Positions 8,748-18,277 of a DNA stretch of 64,000 nucleotides are shown here, piece by piece; positions within the stretch are counted from its first letter, which is position 1; the number at the start of each line of letters is the position of its first letter. The position numbers and the translations under genes are program-made. The stretch covers positions 42,981 to 106,980 of the forward strand of contig NZ_OOHJ01000009.1 in assembly GCF_900323885.1 (NCBI RefSeq), written 5' to 3'. The stretch is from [Actinomadura] parvosata subsp. kistnae. Lineage in GTDB: Bacteria > Actinomycetota > Actinomycetes > Streptosporangiales > Streptosporangiaceae. The notes beneath the pieces were generated by a model that did not search any database, had not been told where the DNA came from, and saw nothing but the letters and a program-made list of their open reading frames with translations.

Positions 8748-9571
8748 AGAAGGCCGACCGGGTCCGCTGGTGGACCTACCTGCTGCTCGGGGTGGCCACG
8801 CTCGCCTGCGTGTTCCCGCTCTACTGGATGTTCGTGGTCGCCACCACGGACACGGCCACCGCGACGAAACTGCCGCCCGAGATCCTGCCCGGCGGGAACT
8901 TCTTCCACCTGGCCGGGCTCGTCTTCACGACCGTGCCGTTCGTCCGCTCCATCATCAACAGCCTCGTCGTGGCCGGCTCGATCGGCATCGGCCACGCCCT
9001 GCTGTGCTCGCTGGCCGGGTTCGCCTTCGCCAAGCTGCGCTTCCCCGGCCGCAACGCGCTGTTCCTCGTCGTCGTGCTCACCATGACCGTGCCGACCCAG
9101 CTCGCCGTCATCCCCCAGTACATGATCATCTCATCGCTGGGGTGGGTGGACACCCTCCAGGCGCTCATCGTGCCCGGCCTGGCCAGCGCGTTCGGCATCT
9201 TCTGGATGCGCCAGCACCTGGCCACCACCATCAGCGACGAGATCCTCCAGGCCGCCCGCATCGACGGGGCCGGCACCTGGCAGATCTTCTGGCGGATCGC
9301 GTTCCCGCTGGTGCGGCCGGCCGCGTTCGTGCTCGGCCTGCTCGGGTTCGTCACCGCCTGGAATGACTTCCTGTGGCCGTTCATCGTGCTCAAGTCACCC
9401 GAGATGTACACCGCGCAGATCGCCATCAAGGCGCTGCAGAACAGCTACTCGATCGACCTCGGCCTGGCCATGTCCGGCTCGTTCCTGGCCACGCTGCCGC
9501 TGATCGTGCTGTTCGTGTTCGTCGGCAGGCGCATGGTCGCGGGGATCATGGACGGCGCCTTCAAGGGCTGA
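8744..9571 (+). CDS. CUT1 sugar ABC permease, MalG/CebG type
   Basis: 275 aa starting at ATG 8744, overlapping the previous gene by 4 nt with GGAGCGAGG upstream. Six membrane helices; first helix WWTYLLLGVATLACVFPLYW; EAA loop LQAARIDGAGTWQIFWRI; C-terminal GRRMVAGIMDGAFKG, typical of MalG-like subunits. Forms the heterodimeric channel with the preceding permease. A longer in-frame open frame upstream (from 8306) lies inside the first permease gene and was not used. Confidence 0.93.
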   Translation: MKKADRVRWWTYLLLGVATLACVFPLYWMFVVATTDTATATKLPPEILPGGNFFHLAGLVFTTVPFVRSIINSLVVAGSIGIGHALLCSLAGFAFAKLRFPGRNALFLVVVLTMTVPTQLAVIPQYMIISSLGWVDTLQALIVPGLASAFGIFWMRQHLATTISDEILQAARIDGAGTWQIFWRIAFPLVRPAAFVLGLLGFVTAWNDFLWPFIVLKSPEMYTAQIAIKALQNSYSIDLGLAMSGSFLATLPLIVLFVFVGRRMVAGIMDGAFKG

Positions 9572-9617
9572 CAAACCGTTTGCGTCACGGCCGGCCGCCC
9601 GCCCAGGATGGTCGCCC

Positions 9618-10577
9618 GTGACGCACCCACCTCCGATCTTCGTCGCCGGCACCGGCCGGTCGGGCACCTCGCAGCTCGCCGACATCCTCGGCCAGCACCC
9701 GCACATCCACCGGATCCCGATCGAGACCAGGTTCATCGTCGACCCCGGCGGGTTCAGGGACCTGGCGGACGCGCTCACCCTGCGCTACGACCCGTACGTC
9801 GGCGACGACGCCCTGCGCCGGCTGGGCGAGCTGCTCACGGAGCGGCTGCCCGGCCGGCTCGACGTCGACCGCGGTCACACCGTTCCCGGCGCCATCGGCG
9901 AGCGGCACTACTGGGACGCGGTGGGACGGCTGTGGCACGAGCTCGTCGCGCACACCTTCGACGAGCTCGTGCCCACGCCGGGAGCCCGCCACGCCGGCTG
10001 GCCCGCCGGGCCGTTCGAGCGGCAGACCCGCCGGCGGGCCGTCCCCCGGCACTTCCGCGACCGCGGCGAGCTGCTCCGCCTGCTCCGCGGCGCCGTCGAC
10101 ACCATGTTCGGCGGGGCCGCCGCCGACGCCAGCAAGCCCGCCTGGTGCGAGAAGACCCCGTTCAACCTGCTGTGCATGGACTTCCTGTGGGAGCTCGTCC
10201 CCGAGGCGACCATCGTGCACATCAAGCGCCACCCGGTCGCGGTGGTCGCCTCGCACGTCGACCAGCCCTGGGCGCCGTCCACCGTCGAGGGCGCGCTCGC
10301 CTGGCTGACGCCGATCTACGACCGGTGGCTCGCCTGGAAGGTCACCGCCGGCCTCGGCGCCCGGCGCTACGTGGAGGTCAGCGCCGAGGACCTCGCCGCC
10401 GACTGGCCGGCCCGGCGCAAGGCCCTGTTCGAGAGCGTCGGCGTCGAGGACTACGAAACTCCCTCGGCGTTCCGGACGCGGGAGCTCGACCACCGCGACG
10501 GCCAGTTCGACCCCGCCACCCGCGCGATGGTGGAGCGGGCGCTCGCGACCGCCATCCCCGGCATGGGATACGCGTAG
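9618..10577 (+). CDS. Sulfotransferase family protein
   Basis: 319 aa, GTG start at 9618. The 5'-phosphosulfate loop GTGRSGTSQLADIL at residues 11-24 is the PAPS-binding signature. A second motif, IVHIKRHPVAVVASHVDQPW near residue 195, matches the 3'-phosphate-binding R...S element. These support transfer of a sulfuryl group from PAPS to an unknown acceptor, perhaps a carbohydrate or a small metabolite. It begins 47 nt after the permease gene, so it may be read through from the transporter operon. Its end faces the XRE regulator gene with only 13 nt between stops. Confidence 0.88.
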   Translation: MTHPPPIFVAGTGRSGTSQLADILGQHPHIHRIPIETRFIVDPGGFRDLADALTLRYDPYVGDDALRRLGELLTERLPGRLDVDRGHTVPGAIGERHYWDAVGRLWHELVAHTFDELVPTPGARHAGWPAGPFERQTRRRAVPRHFRDRGELLRLLRGAVDTMFGGAAADASKPAWCEKTPFNLLCMDFLWELVPEATIVHIKRHPVAVVASHVDQPWAPSTVEGALAWLTPIYDRWLAWKVTAGLGARRYVEVSAEDLAADWPARRKALFESVGVEDYETPSAFRTRELDHRDGQFDPATRAMVERALATAIPGMGYA

Positions 10578-10590
10578 CGGCCGCGTCCGC

Positions 10591-11418
10591 TCAGCCGGCC
10601 GTTCGCGTCAGGGACGCCAGGAGCGCCAGCTTCTCGGCGCTGTCGGTGCCGGGGTCCGGATGCAGGACGACGAGCGTCTGCCCCGGCGCTCCGGCGACGC
10701 CCAGCCGCTCCCGGTTGAGCCGCAGGCGGCCGACCTGGGGATGGTCGAGGTGCTTGGGCGTGCCCTCGCACGTGTTCACGTCGTGACGGGCCCAGAGCCT
10801 GCTGAACAGCGGGCTGGCCAGGCACAGCTCGCCGACCAGCTCGATGAACCGGGGATCGTCCGTGTCCGTGCCGACCGCCATGCGGAAACCGGCGACCATG
10901 CCCTGCGCGGCGTCCTCCCAGCCGGGGAGCAGCGCCTGCTCGGCCGGATCGAGGAACACGTCCCGCAGCCGGTTGTGCCCCGCCGACAGGCGCGGTGACA
11001 GCGCGGTGGCCGCCGCGTTCGCGGCCAGGACGTCCAGGTAGCGGCCCTCCACGTACGCCGGCAGCGGCAGCGTGCCGACGAGCTGGGCGACACCCGGCGG
11101 GACCGTCTCCTTGCGGGGCCGCCGCCGTCGCCGCCGGGGCCGCTCCGCGCCGAGGCGCAGCAGGTAGGCGGTCGCGTCGTCGTCGAGCAGCAGCACGCGG
11201 GCGAGGGATTCGAGGACCTGCGCGGAGGGGTTGCGGTCGCGGCCCTGCTCCAGGCGCAGGTAGTAGTCGGCGCTGATGCCGGCGAGCATCGCGACCTCCT
11301 CCCGGCGCAGGCCAGGCACCCGCCGCACGCCCGCGGAGGGGATGCCCGCCCGCTCGGGAGTGACGAGCTCCCGGCGGGCGCGTACGTAGTCGCCGAGCAG
11401 GTTCGTTTCGTCGCCCAT
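10591..11418 (-). CDS. XRE-family regulator with MmyB-like C-terminal ligand domain
   Basis: 275 aa from ATG 11418 (MGDETNLLGDYVRARRELV); upstream in-frame codons run into the divergent promoter region and were excluded. The N-terminal HTH includes VRRVPGLRREEVAMLAGIS and YYLRLEQGRDRNPS. The C-terminal part (LVGTLPLPAYVEGRYLDVLA, NRLRDVFLDPAEQALLPGWE) is the MmyB-like PAS/fatty-acid-binding fold. This class commonly sits beside, and regulates, a divergently transcribed oxidoreductase or hydrolase; here that is the alpha/beta hydrolase at 11552. Confidence 0.92.
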   Translation of the reverse strand: MGDETNLLGDYVRARRELVTPERAGIPSAGVRRVPGLRREEVAMLAGISADYYLRLEQGRDRNPSAQVLESLARVLLLDDDATAYLLRLGAERPRRRRRRPRKETVPPGVAQLVGTLPLPAYVEGRYLDVLAANAAATALSPRLSAGHNRLRDVFLDPAEQALLPGWEDAAQGMVAGFRMAVGTDTDDPRFIELVGELCLASPLFSRLWARHDVNTCEGTPKHLDHPQVGRLRLNRERLGVAGAPGQTLVVLHPDPGTDSAEKLALLASLTRTAG

Positions 11419-11551
11419 GCCCCCACGGTAGTGCGCCCGCCGTCGTGCCTGCCTGGTCCTGTCACCCCCAGGATCGCGGGGGCTCTGGCTGCGTCGTCGT
11501 GCGAGCGGAAGCCTCGTCTCGAACATCGACGACACGGCAAGGAGCCACACC

Positions 11552-12277
11552 ATGTCGACATATTTGCTGGTACACGGGGCCTGGCACAGCGGGCAGTGCT
11601 GGGAGCGGGTCGTCCCGCTGCTGGCCGCGGCCGGGCACCGGGTGCTCGCCCCGTCGCTCACCGGCTACGGCGACAAGGCCCACCTGCTCGGCCCCGAGGT
11701 CGGGCTGGACACCCACGTGGACGACCTCGTCACCCTCATCACCGAGCACGACCTCACCGACGTCATCCTCGTGGGCCACAGCTACGCCGGGCTGGTCATC
11801 TCCTCGGCCGCCAACCACCTGCCCGACCGGATCGCCCACCTCGTCTACCTCGACGCGATGGTGCCGCAGGACGGCGAGAGCGCCCTGGACGTGCAACCGG
11901 TGACCCGGGCCCTCATCGACCGCGCCGCCCGGACGGAAACCCCCTGGCGGATCCCGCCGATGCCCGAGCTGCCGCCCCCGCTGGGCCTGTTCGGGGTCAC
12001 CGACCCGGACGACGTGGCCTGGCTGCGCTCCCTGCTGTCGGACCAGCCGGTGCTCTGCCTCCAGCAGCCGGTCCGCCTCGACAACCCGGCCGTACGCGGG
12101 ATCCCGCGCACGCACATCCACTGCGTCGGCGCCACCCCCGAAGGCATCGAACGGCGGCCCGTCCCCCCGATCCAGCCGAACGGCAGCCCGGCGCAGGTGT
12201 GGGAGCTGCCGACCGGCCACGACTGCATGATCACCATGCCGGCCGAGCTGACCGACCTGCTCCTCAAACTCGCCTGA
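11552..12277 (+). CDS. Alpha/beta-fold hydrolase
   Basis: 241 aa. The N-terminal VHGAWHSGQCWERVVPLL carries the oxyanion-hole HG. The nucleophile elbow is GHSYAG at about residues 73-78, and the catalytic His is in PTGHDCMITMPAEL near the C-terminus. Size and motifs fit the small esterase/PPA-like group with no lid of note. ATG 11552 is preceded by AAGGAG. Divergent from the XRE regulator across 133 bp, so probably its target. A G/C hairpin follows the stop. Confidence 0.9.
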   Translation: MSTYLLVHGAWHSGQCWERVVPLLAAAGHRVLAPSLTGYGDKAHLLGPEVGLDTHVDDLVTLITEHDLTDVILVGHSYAGLVISSAANHLPDRIAHLVYLDAMVPQDGESALDVQPVTRALIDRAARTETPWRIPPMPELPPPLGLFGVTDPDDVAWLRSLLSDQPVLCLQQPVRLDNPAVRGIPRTHIHCVGATPEGIERRPVPPIQPNGSPAQVWELPTGHDCMITMPAELTDLLLKLA

Positions 12278-12278
12278 T

Positions 12279-12298
12279 CCCCGGCCCGGGCGCCGGGG
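12279..12298 (+). terminator. Hairpin directly after the hydrolase stop
   Basis: CCCCGGC (12279-12285) and GCCGGGG (12292-12298) form a 7-bp G/C stem with a 6-nt loop two bases after the stop codon. No T-tract follows, as is usual in this GC range. Confidence 0.45.
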
Positions 12299-12371
12299 CC
12301 GGCTTCCGGGCGGCCCGGCCGGGCGCGGTCCGGTTTCAGGCGGCGTGCGGCAGGGCTGGCATCCTGTACGG

Positions 12372-13136
12372 ATGATGCGACACGTGACCGTGCTCGGCAG
12401 TTGCGGCGCCTACCCCGAGCCGGGCCGCGCCTGCAGCGGTTTCGCCGTGGACTGGGACGGCTACCGCCTCCTCCTCGACCTGGGCTACGCCGCGCTGCCA
12501 CGGCTGCTCGCGCACTGGCCGGACGGCGGCGTGGACGCCGTCGTCGTCACCCACGAGCACCCGGATCACTGCGTCGACCTGCACGGCCTGTTCCGGATGC
12601 GCCTCTACGGCGACCCCGGCGGCCCCAGGCTGCCGTTGTACTGCCCGCCGGGCGTGCTCGACCGGCTCGCCGGCCTGGAACCGGACGTCGACCTCCACGC
12701 CGTCTTCGACCCGCACCCCCTGCCCGGCCACCACCAGGTGGGGCCGTTCGCGCTCACCGGATCGCCGCTGCCCCACTACGTCCCCAACGCCGGCATCCGC
12801 CTGGAGGCCGATGGCGTCGCCATCGCCTACACCGGCGACACCGGCCCCACCCCGGCGCTCGCCGACCTCGGACGCGACGCCGACCTGTTCATCGTCGAGG
12901 CCACCGACCGTGACGGCGAGACCGCCCGCCCCACCCGCAACCTGCTCACCTCCGCGGAGGCCGGCGAGTGGGCCCGCCGCGCGGGCGCCCGCCGGCTGAT
13001 GCTCACCCACTTCTGGCCGGGCAACGACCGGGCCGCCGCCGTGGCCGCCGCCCGCAAGGAATTCGGCGGCGAGGTGCTGGCGGCAGAGGAAGGGCTGACG
13101 ATCACCCTCCCGAACGGGACGAAGCCGACGACCTGA
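12372..13136 (+). CDS. MBL-fold metallohydrolase (RNase Z-like)
   Basis: 254 aa; start at ATG 12372 (a second ATG follows at once). N-terminal MRHVTVLGSCGAYPEPGRAC and the metal motif THEHPDH near residue 62, followed by further ligands in SPLPHYVPNAG, IAYTGDTGPT and LMLTHFWPG. The order of these elements is that of RNase Z/cyclic phosphodiesterase-type proteins. The length is short for a true tRNase Z and no exosite arm is seen, so phosphodiesterase or another hydrolase activity is as likely. Confidence 0.88.
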   Translation: MMRHVTVLGSCGAYPEPGRACSGFAVDWDGYRLLLDLGYAALPRLLAHWPDGGVDAVVVTHEHPDHCVDLHGLFRMRLYGDPGGPRLPLYCPPGVLDRLAGLEPDVDLHAVFDPHPLPGHHQVGPFALTGSPLPHYVPNAGIRLEADGVAIAYTGDTGPTPALADLGRDADLFIVEATDRDGETARPTRNLLTSAEAGEWARRAGARRLMLTHFWPGNDRAAAVAAARKEFGGEVLAAEEGLTITLPNGTKPTT

Positions 13137-13258
13137 CCGCTCGCCCCCTCGATCGATGCCGCCTGCGGCCATGGCCATCCCAAGACCGCTACTTTCCGTT
13201 ACGATCACGCTACCCAAAGAAGCCGGCGCTGGCAGGTGCCCAAAAGCAGGGAGCGCGG

Positions 13259-13651
13259 ATGAAGCACAGGTTCGGCACGGCCCTCGGCGTCACGGCGGCC
13301 GCGATCTGCGGGCTGCTCGCGGCAGGATCGCCGGCCGACGCGTAGGCGCGGGCGCCCCGCCTCCTGTTCGTGTACGAGCACGACGACTACGAGGGCCGCT
13401 CGGCACAGCTCTCCGGCGACGACCGCAACTTCATCGACAACTACTGGACCCGCACGGGGGCGAGCATCAACGACAACATCAGCTCGTTCAAGAACCAGGG
13501 CGACCAGCGCGCGGTGCTGTACTCCGACGCGAACTACACCGGCGCCGCCTACTCCGCGCTCGCCCACTCCAACGACAGCGACCTGACCCACAACAGCCAC
13601 AACCCCTCCAACTTCGACAACGTGGCCAGCTCGGTCCGCTTCGTGATCTGA
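13259..13651 (+). pseudogene. I36/crystallin-like secreted protein interrupted by an in-frame TAG
   Basis: ATG 13259 (AGGGAGCG upstream) begins a signal peptide, MKHRFGTALGVTAAAICGLL, ending at AGSPADA. A TAG at 13343-13345 then stops translation. The same frame continues without another stop to 13651: ARAPRLLFVYEHDDYEGRSA, NDNISSFKNQGDQRAVLY and SSVRFVI. This is a beta/gamma-crystallin or peptidase-inhibitor-I36-like domain of about 95 aa. The stop falls at the expected signal-peptidase site, so only an empty signal peptide would be made. A CAG-to-TAG change or sequencing error would explain it. Confidence 0.7.
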
Positions 13652-13698
13652 CGGACCTGAAGGGCGGCGGGGCACGAGGAACGACGAGGAGCGCGACC

Positions 13699-14652
13699 AT
13701 GCCGATTCCCCGGCCCACGGGCCTCTTCCCGCCGTCGCGGCCCGCCCGCGCTGCTCACCGCCGCCCTCCGCCGCATGCGGCGGATCTCGTCGTCCTCGCC
13801 GGGCTTGTGCTTCTCGGCGGGTGTGCGCCCCCGCCGCAGCCCGCCGTGCCGGCCGACCGTCCCGTGGAGGCGAGCGCGGAGGCCCGCGCCCTCCGCGTCC
13901 CTCTCGACGACTTCACCCTTTCCCGCCTGGACATCCACACGATCGAGTACGCCGAAGACCTGCTCACCCGCGCGTGCATGCGCGGCCGGGGCTTCGACTG
14001 GGAGCTGCTGCCACCACCGGCGCGCACCGACACCGACCCGCTGCACCGCAGGCGATACGGGGTGATCGAGCCCGAGGTCGCCGAGCGCTACGGCTACCAC
14101 GTACCGCCGCCGGCCCCTGACCAGCAGGCGCGCGAGCAGGTGTGGCGGCGACGGGAGGCGCTGCCCCCGGCCGAGCAGCGGGCCGCCTACGGGCCCGACG
14201 GCCAGGGCGGCTGCCGGGAGACCGCCCGCACGCGGCTGGCGCAGGGCATCCCCGCCGTCGACCAGCAGCAGCTCAACGGCTACATCGGTGACACCTTCGA
14301 GGCGTCCCAGCGCGTTCCGGCCGTGGTCGCGGCGTTCGGGGCCTGGAGCGCCTGCATGAAGGCCGGCGGCTTCACCTACCGCACACCCCTCGACGCCGCC
14401 AACGACCGGGCTTGGGCAAGCTCCGCCCGTCCGGCGCCCCGCGAGATCGCCGTCGCGGTCGCCGATGTCGTCTGCAAGCGGGCGACCGGCCTCGTCGCCA
14501 CCTGGTCCGCTGCGGACCAGGCCGTCCAGCTCGCCGCCATCGCCGCCCACCGCACGGACTTCGCCCGCTTCCGGCAGGCCCGCGACGCTGAACTTCGCGC
14601 GGCCCGGCAGGTCATCGGACAGACCGGTCCGCCCTCAAAATCTACAACGTAA
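13699..14652 (+). CDS. Secreted lipoprotein of unknown function (Cys-rich)
   Basis: 317 aa. GTG/ATG choices lie upstream, but ATG 13699 has a good site (GACGAGGAG). A long n-region precedes the hydrophobic stretch LVVLAGLVLLGGCAPPP, which ends in a lipobox (LLGGC). The mature part contains recurring Cys contexts RACMRGRGFDW, GGCRETA, SACMKAGGF and VVCKRATGL, a pattern seen in actinobacterial lipoproteins without known function. Its 3' end overlaps the convergent SARP-type gene by 11 nt. Confidence 0.8.
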   Translation: MPIPRPTGLFPPSRPARAAHRRPPPHAADLVVLAGLVLLGGCAPPPQPAVPADRPVEASAEARALRVPLDDFTLSRLDIHTIEYAEDLLTRACMRGRGFDWELLPPPARTDTDPLHRRRYGVIEPEVAERYGYHVPPPAPDQQAREQVWRRREALPPAEQRAAYGPDGQGGCRETARTRLAQGIPAVDQQQLNGYIGDTFEASQRVPAVVAAFGAWSACMKAGGFTYRTPLDAANDRAWASSARPAPREIAVAVADVVCKRATGLVATWSAADQAVQLAAIAAHRTDFARFRQARDAELRAARQVIGQTGPPSKSTT

Positions 14653-17600
14653 AGGCGCCCGGATCAGACAAAACCAAACCGACAGCAGTCGTGGCCGATT
14701 CCGCGTCCATCTCCCAGCCTTTCGCGTATGCCGCGGTGAACGCGTCCCCGCCCAGCGCGGCCCGGCCACGGCGGGTGAGCTCGCGGACCTGGGGATCGGT
14801 GCGGTCGTGCGCGCCCCGCAGCCGGGCGGCGGCCCCGAGGAGCACGGCCGCCTCGTCCTGCCGCCCGTGCGCCTGGGCGAGCGCCGCCGCACTCACGGCC
14901 ACCCCTGACAGGATCGGCAACTCGCCCGTCGCCAGCGCGGCCGCACCTGCCTCCCGCACCGCCCGGCCGGCGCCGGGCAGGTCGCCGCGCGCCAGGCAGA
15001 GCGCCGCCCGCGCGGTGCCGACCAGCGTCCGGACGTGGTCCGCGGGGAACGCCGTGTCACCGAGCACACCGCGTTCGGCGGCGGCGAGCAGGTCACCCGC
15101 CCGGTCCAGGTCGCCGAGCCGCACCCGCAGGGCGGCCTCCTGCGCGTCGATGAGGATCAGCATCGCCGCCGAGGACGCGTGCCGGGCCCGGGCGGAGCCG
15201 AGCATCGCCAGCGCCTGGCCGGTGTCGCCGCGCCGGAGGTGAAGGTCGATCCAGCGCAGGTCGCTGTAGAGCTGGTCGCCGAGGCTGAGCGCGCCGAACT
15301 CGGCGCTCAGCGTCCGGGCCGCGCGCAGGTCGGACAGCGCGCCGTCGAGGTCGTCGTAGCGCCGCAGCCGGGCCCGGACCGGCAGCGTCGCGGCCTGTCC
15401 CCAATGGTCGCCGGCCTGCCGGAAGCGGGTCAGGGCCGCCTCCACGTGGGCACGCGTCCGGTCGAGGGCGCCCGCGTTCTCGGCGAGCTCGGCCTGGAAC
15501 AGGTGGGCCAGCCCGGACAGCCATACCTCGTCCCCCTCGGCCAGGCGCCGGAAGATCGCGAGCGCGGCGTCCTCCTCCTGGCTCAGGAAGAGCAGGATCG
15601 CGCCGAACACGCGGTAGTGGCCCGGCAGCTCCTGATGCGCGAGCAGGCGGGCGGCGAGCGCGCGCATCTCCGCCCGGTCGTCCGCGGCCTCGCCCTCGGT
15701 GATCCCCGACAGGATGTCGGCGCGGGTGAGGAGGTAGGCGGCGCGGGCGCAGTCGCGTTCCGGCGTCGGGTCGCAGCCGGGCACCGCCAGGGTCTCGGCC
15801 AGGCAGGAGGCGGCGTCGGCGTGGCGGCCGGACATCTGCCAGTACCAGACCAGGCTCAGGGCGAGGGCGGTCGCGCCGGGGGAGTCGCCGGTGGCGCACA
15901 GGTGGCGCAGGGCGGCGAGCGTGTTGTCGTACTCGGCGCCGATCGCCTCCATGGCGGCGAGCTGGCCGGGGCCGCGCAGCAGCGGGTCGTGACGGGCCAT
16001 CAGCCCGGCGAAGTGCGCGGCGGCCAGGTCGCGGGCCGAGCCGAGGCCGCCGGTGCCGGCCCGGTCAGGAGCCGGGCCTGGGCCGCCCGTGCCGGCCAGG
16101 CGCTCGACGCCGTACTCGCGGATGGTCTCGAGCATGCGGTAGCGGCCCGCGCCGGGCGCGAGCTGCAGCAGCGAACGGTCGACGAGGGCGGCGAGCAGGT
16201 CCGGCAGGTCGGCGGCGGGCACGGCGGTGCCGGCGCAGACGGCGGCGGCCGAGGCCGGGGTGACGCCGCCGGACAGGACGGAGATCCGCTCCGCGACGAC
16301 GCGCTCGTGCTCGCCGAGCAGGTCCCAGCTCCAGGCGATGACCGCGCGCAGGGTCCGGTGCCTGGGCGGTGCGGTACGGGTGCCGGACGCGAGCAGCCGG
16401 AACCGGTCGGAGAGCCCGGCGGCCAGGTCGGGCAGCGACAACGTCCGCAGCCGGGCGGCCGCCAGTTCCAGCGCCAGGGGCATGCCGTCCAGGGCGCGCA
16501 CCACCCGTACGATCTCGGGCAGCGTCGTCTCATCGACGCCGAAACCGGGCCGCACGGCAGCGGCCCGCTCGCTGAACAGCCGCACCGAAGCCGCCTCCCG
16601 GGCCTGCTCGACACCGTCGTCCGGGCCGGGCAGGGCGAGCGGCCCGAGTGGCACGAGCGCCTCCCCGTCCACCGCGAGAGGCTCGCGGCTGGTGGCGAGC
16701 ACCCGCAGCCCGGGACAGCGGGGGAGCAGCGCCGCGACCAGATGAGCCACGGCGTCGACCAGGTGCTCGCAGTTGTCGAGCAGCAACAGGCACTCCCGGC
16801 CGCCGAACTCGCCGACGAGGACATCCAGCTCCGCGCCCTCGGCCCGCCTGCGAACCCCGGGCAACCCGCCGTCCCGCCGCCCGATCCCCGCCAGCACGGC
16901 CGCCCCGACCTTCGCCGGCTCGGTGACGAGAGCGAGGTCGACGAGCCAGGCACCGTCGCGGTACTCATGCTGGTGGCGGCGCGCGGCCTCCAACGCCAGC
17001 CGGGTCTTCCCCGCACCGCCCGGGCCGAGGACGGTGACCAGGCGGCCGGTGGTGAGCAGGCCGGCGATGCGTGCGAGGTCGTCGTCGCGGCCGATGAAGC
17101 TGGTCAGCGGCGCGGGCAGGGCGAACGGCCGCAGCGGGCCGGGCTCCGAGACCGCCGTGACAGACAAAGCGCCCGGAACGTCCGCGCCTGGAACGTCTCG
17201 GGTCGGAACGCCTGCGCTCGGAACCTGTCGGGCCGGAACGTCTGCGCTTGGAACGCCTGCGACCGGGGCGCCTGCGCTTGGAACGCCTGCGGTCGGGGCG
17301 CCTGCCGCCGCCGGGCCTTGGGGCGGAACGGCTCGCTCTGGGGTGCCCGCCACCGGGATGGGCGGGGCGGGGCGCAGCAGGCGGAGGTGGCGTTCCCGCA
17401 GGGCGGTGCCGGGGTCGGCGCCGAGCACGTCGGCCAGCGCCCGGCGGGTCCGCTCGTAGACGGCCAGCGCCTCGGCCTGCCGCCCCTGCGCGGCCAGCGC
17501 GTCCATCAGCAGCGCCGCCGCCCGTTCATGGACGGGATGCTCGGCCAGCAACGCGGTCAGCCGGGCCGCGGCGGCGTCCGCCCGTCCCCGGGACGACTCG

Positions 17601-18142
17601 GCCTCTGCGAGGTCGGCGACCGCCTCGATCGACACCTGCGCCAGCCGGGTCGCGACCGTGGGGGCGACAGCGGCGACGACCGCCGGCTCCGCACCGGGAC
17701 GGTCGCCCCACAACGCGACGGCCTCCGCGAGCGCGGGCCCCGCCCCCTCCGCGTCGCCGGCCCGCAGCCTCTCCTGGCCGGCGGCGGCGAGCCGCTCGAA
17801 GCGCAGCGCGTCCACGTCGGCAACGTCCACCGCCAGCCGGTAACCCCCGGCAACCTGCTGCACCACCACACCGGCCGGGATCTGCCCGGCCGCGCCACGG
17901 GTCGCGAGGGCGCGGCGCAGCCGGGAGGCGAGGGTCTGGAGGGCGGCGGCGGGCCCGGACGGCGGCGCGTCGCCCCAGATCGCGTCCACCAGCTCACCCG
18001 GCTCGACCCGGCGCCCACCGGCGAGCGCCAGCCGGGCGAGCAGCGCCTGCAACCGCGCACCGGGAACAGGCAGGACGACCTCACCACGAGACACCTGAAA
18101 CGTGCCGAGCAAGGTGATGCGAAGCGGCGCCTCCCCGTCCAT
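14642..18142 (-). CDS. AfsR/SARP-family transcriptional regulator with NB-ARC-like ATPase and TPR region
   Basis: 1166 aa. Start ATG 18142 (MDGEAPLRITLLGTFQVSRG); the open frame continues upstream but enters the divergent gene. An OmpR-type winged helix (residues 1-95) and bacterial transcriptional activator domain (VDVADVDALRFERLAAAG to ADPGTALRERHLRLL, ending near residue 250) define a SARP. A repeat linker follows at residues 278-322. An ATPase comes next: TSFIGRDDDLARI, Walker A LGPGGAGKTRL near residue 369, LLLLDNCEHLVDAV and ATSREPLAVDGE. A C-terminal helical TPR-like region follows. Such regulators control secondary metabolism; no biosynthetic cluster is visible here. Confidence 0.92.
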   Translation of the reverse strand: MDGEAPLRITLLGTFQVSRGEVVLPVPGARLQALLARLALAGGRRVEPGELVDAIWGDAPPSGPAAALQTLASRLRRALATRGAAGQIPAGVVVQQVAGGYRLAVDVADVDALRFERLAAAGQERLRAGDAEGAGPALAEAVALWGDRPGAEPAVVAAVAPTVATRLAQVSIEAVADLAEAESSRGRADAAAARLTALLAEHPVHERAAALLMDALAAQGRQAEALAVYERTRRALADVLGADPGTALRERHLRLLRPAPPIPVAGTPERAVPPQGPAAAGAPTAGVPSAGAPVAGVPSADVPARQVPSAGVPTRDVPGADVPGALSVTAVSEPGPLRPFALPAPLTSFIGRDDDLARIAGLLTTGRLVTVLGPGGAGKTRLALEAARRHQHEYRDGAWLVDLALVTEPAKVGAAVLAGIGRRDGGLPGVRRRAEGAELDVLVGEFGGRECLLLLDNCEHLVDAVAHLVAALLPRCPGLRVLATSREPLAVDGEALVPLGPLALPGPDDGVEQAREAASVRLFSERAAAVRPGFGVDETTLPEIVRVVRALDGMPLALELAAARLRTLSLPDLAAGLSDRFRLLASGTRTAPPRHRTLRAVIAWSWDLLGEHERVVAERISVLSGGVTPASAAAVCAGTAVPAADLPDLLAALVDRSLLQLAPGAGRYRMLETIREYGVERLAGTGGPGPAPDRAGTGGLGSARDLAAAHFAGLMARHDPLLRGPGQLAAMEAIGAEYDNTLAALRHLCATGDSPGATALALSLVWYWQMSGRHADAASCLAETLAVPGCDPTPERDCARAAYLLTRADILSGITEGEAADDRAEMRALAARLLAHQELPGHYRVFGAILLFLSQEEDAALAIFRRLAEGDEVWLSGLAHLFQAELAENAGALDRTRAHVEAALTRFRQAGDHWGQAATLPVRARLRRYDDLDGALSDLRAARTLSAEFGALSLGDQLYSDLRWIDLHLRRGDTGQALAMLGSARARHASSAAMLILIDAQEAALRVRLGDLDRAGDLLAAAERGVLGDTAFPADHVRTLVGTARAALCLARGDLPGAGRAVREAGAAALATGELPILSGVAVSAAALAQAHGRQDEAAVLLGAAARLRGAHDRTDPQVRELTRRGRAALGGDAFTAAYAKGWEMDAESATTAVGLVLSDPGAFTL
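17175..17309. repeat. Nine tandem 15-bp units inside the SARP gene
   Basis: Nine consecutive 15-nt units related to GGAACGCCTGCGCTT (plus strand), starting at 17175. They encode a five-residue repeat of GVPSA/DVPAR type in the linker between the SARP and ATPase domains. Unit length is a multiple of three, so copy-number change keeps the frame. Confidence 0.85.
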
Positions 18143-18277
18143 CCCCCAATCTTCGCGCGCCCACCGGCGAAACCGCACAACAGCCCCGTGTATGCCCGGT
18201 GTCCGCCGCATGTCACCGGGCTGCCCCAGTCTGGCGCCTGCCGTACCCATCACCATGATCAACACGGAGGCAGACCG

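Noticed and set aside
6522..9571. Assigning the CUT1 importer to cellobiose, xylobiose or galactosides
   Set aside because: The binding protein gives no ligand signature I can read, and the operator arms alone are not specific enough.
12372..13136. True tRNase Z
   Set aside because: Metal motifs fit, but the protein is short and shows no exosite arm; kept as a general MBL hydrolase.
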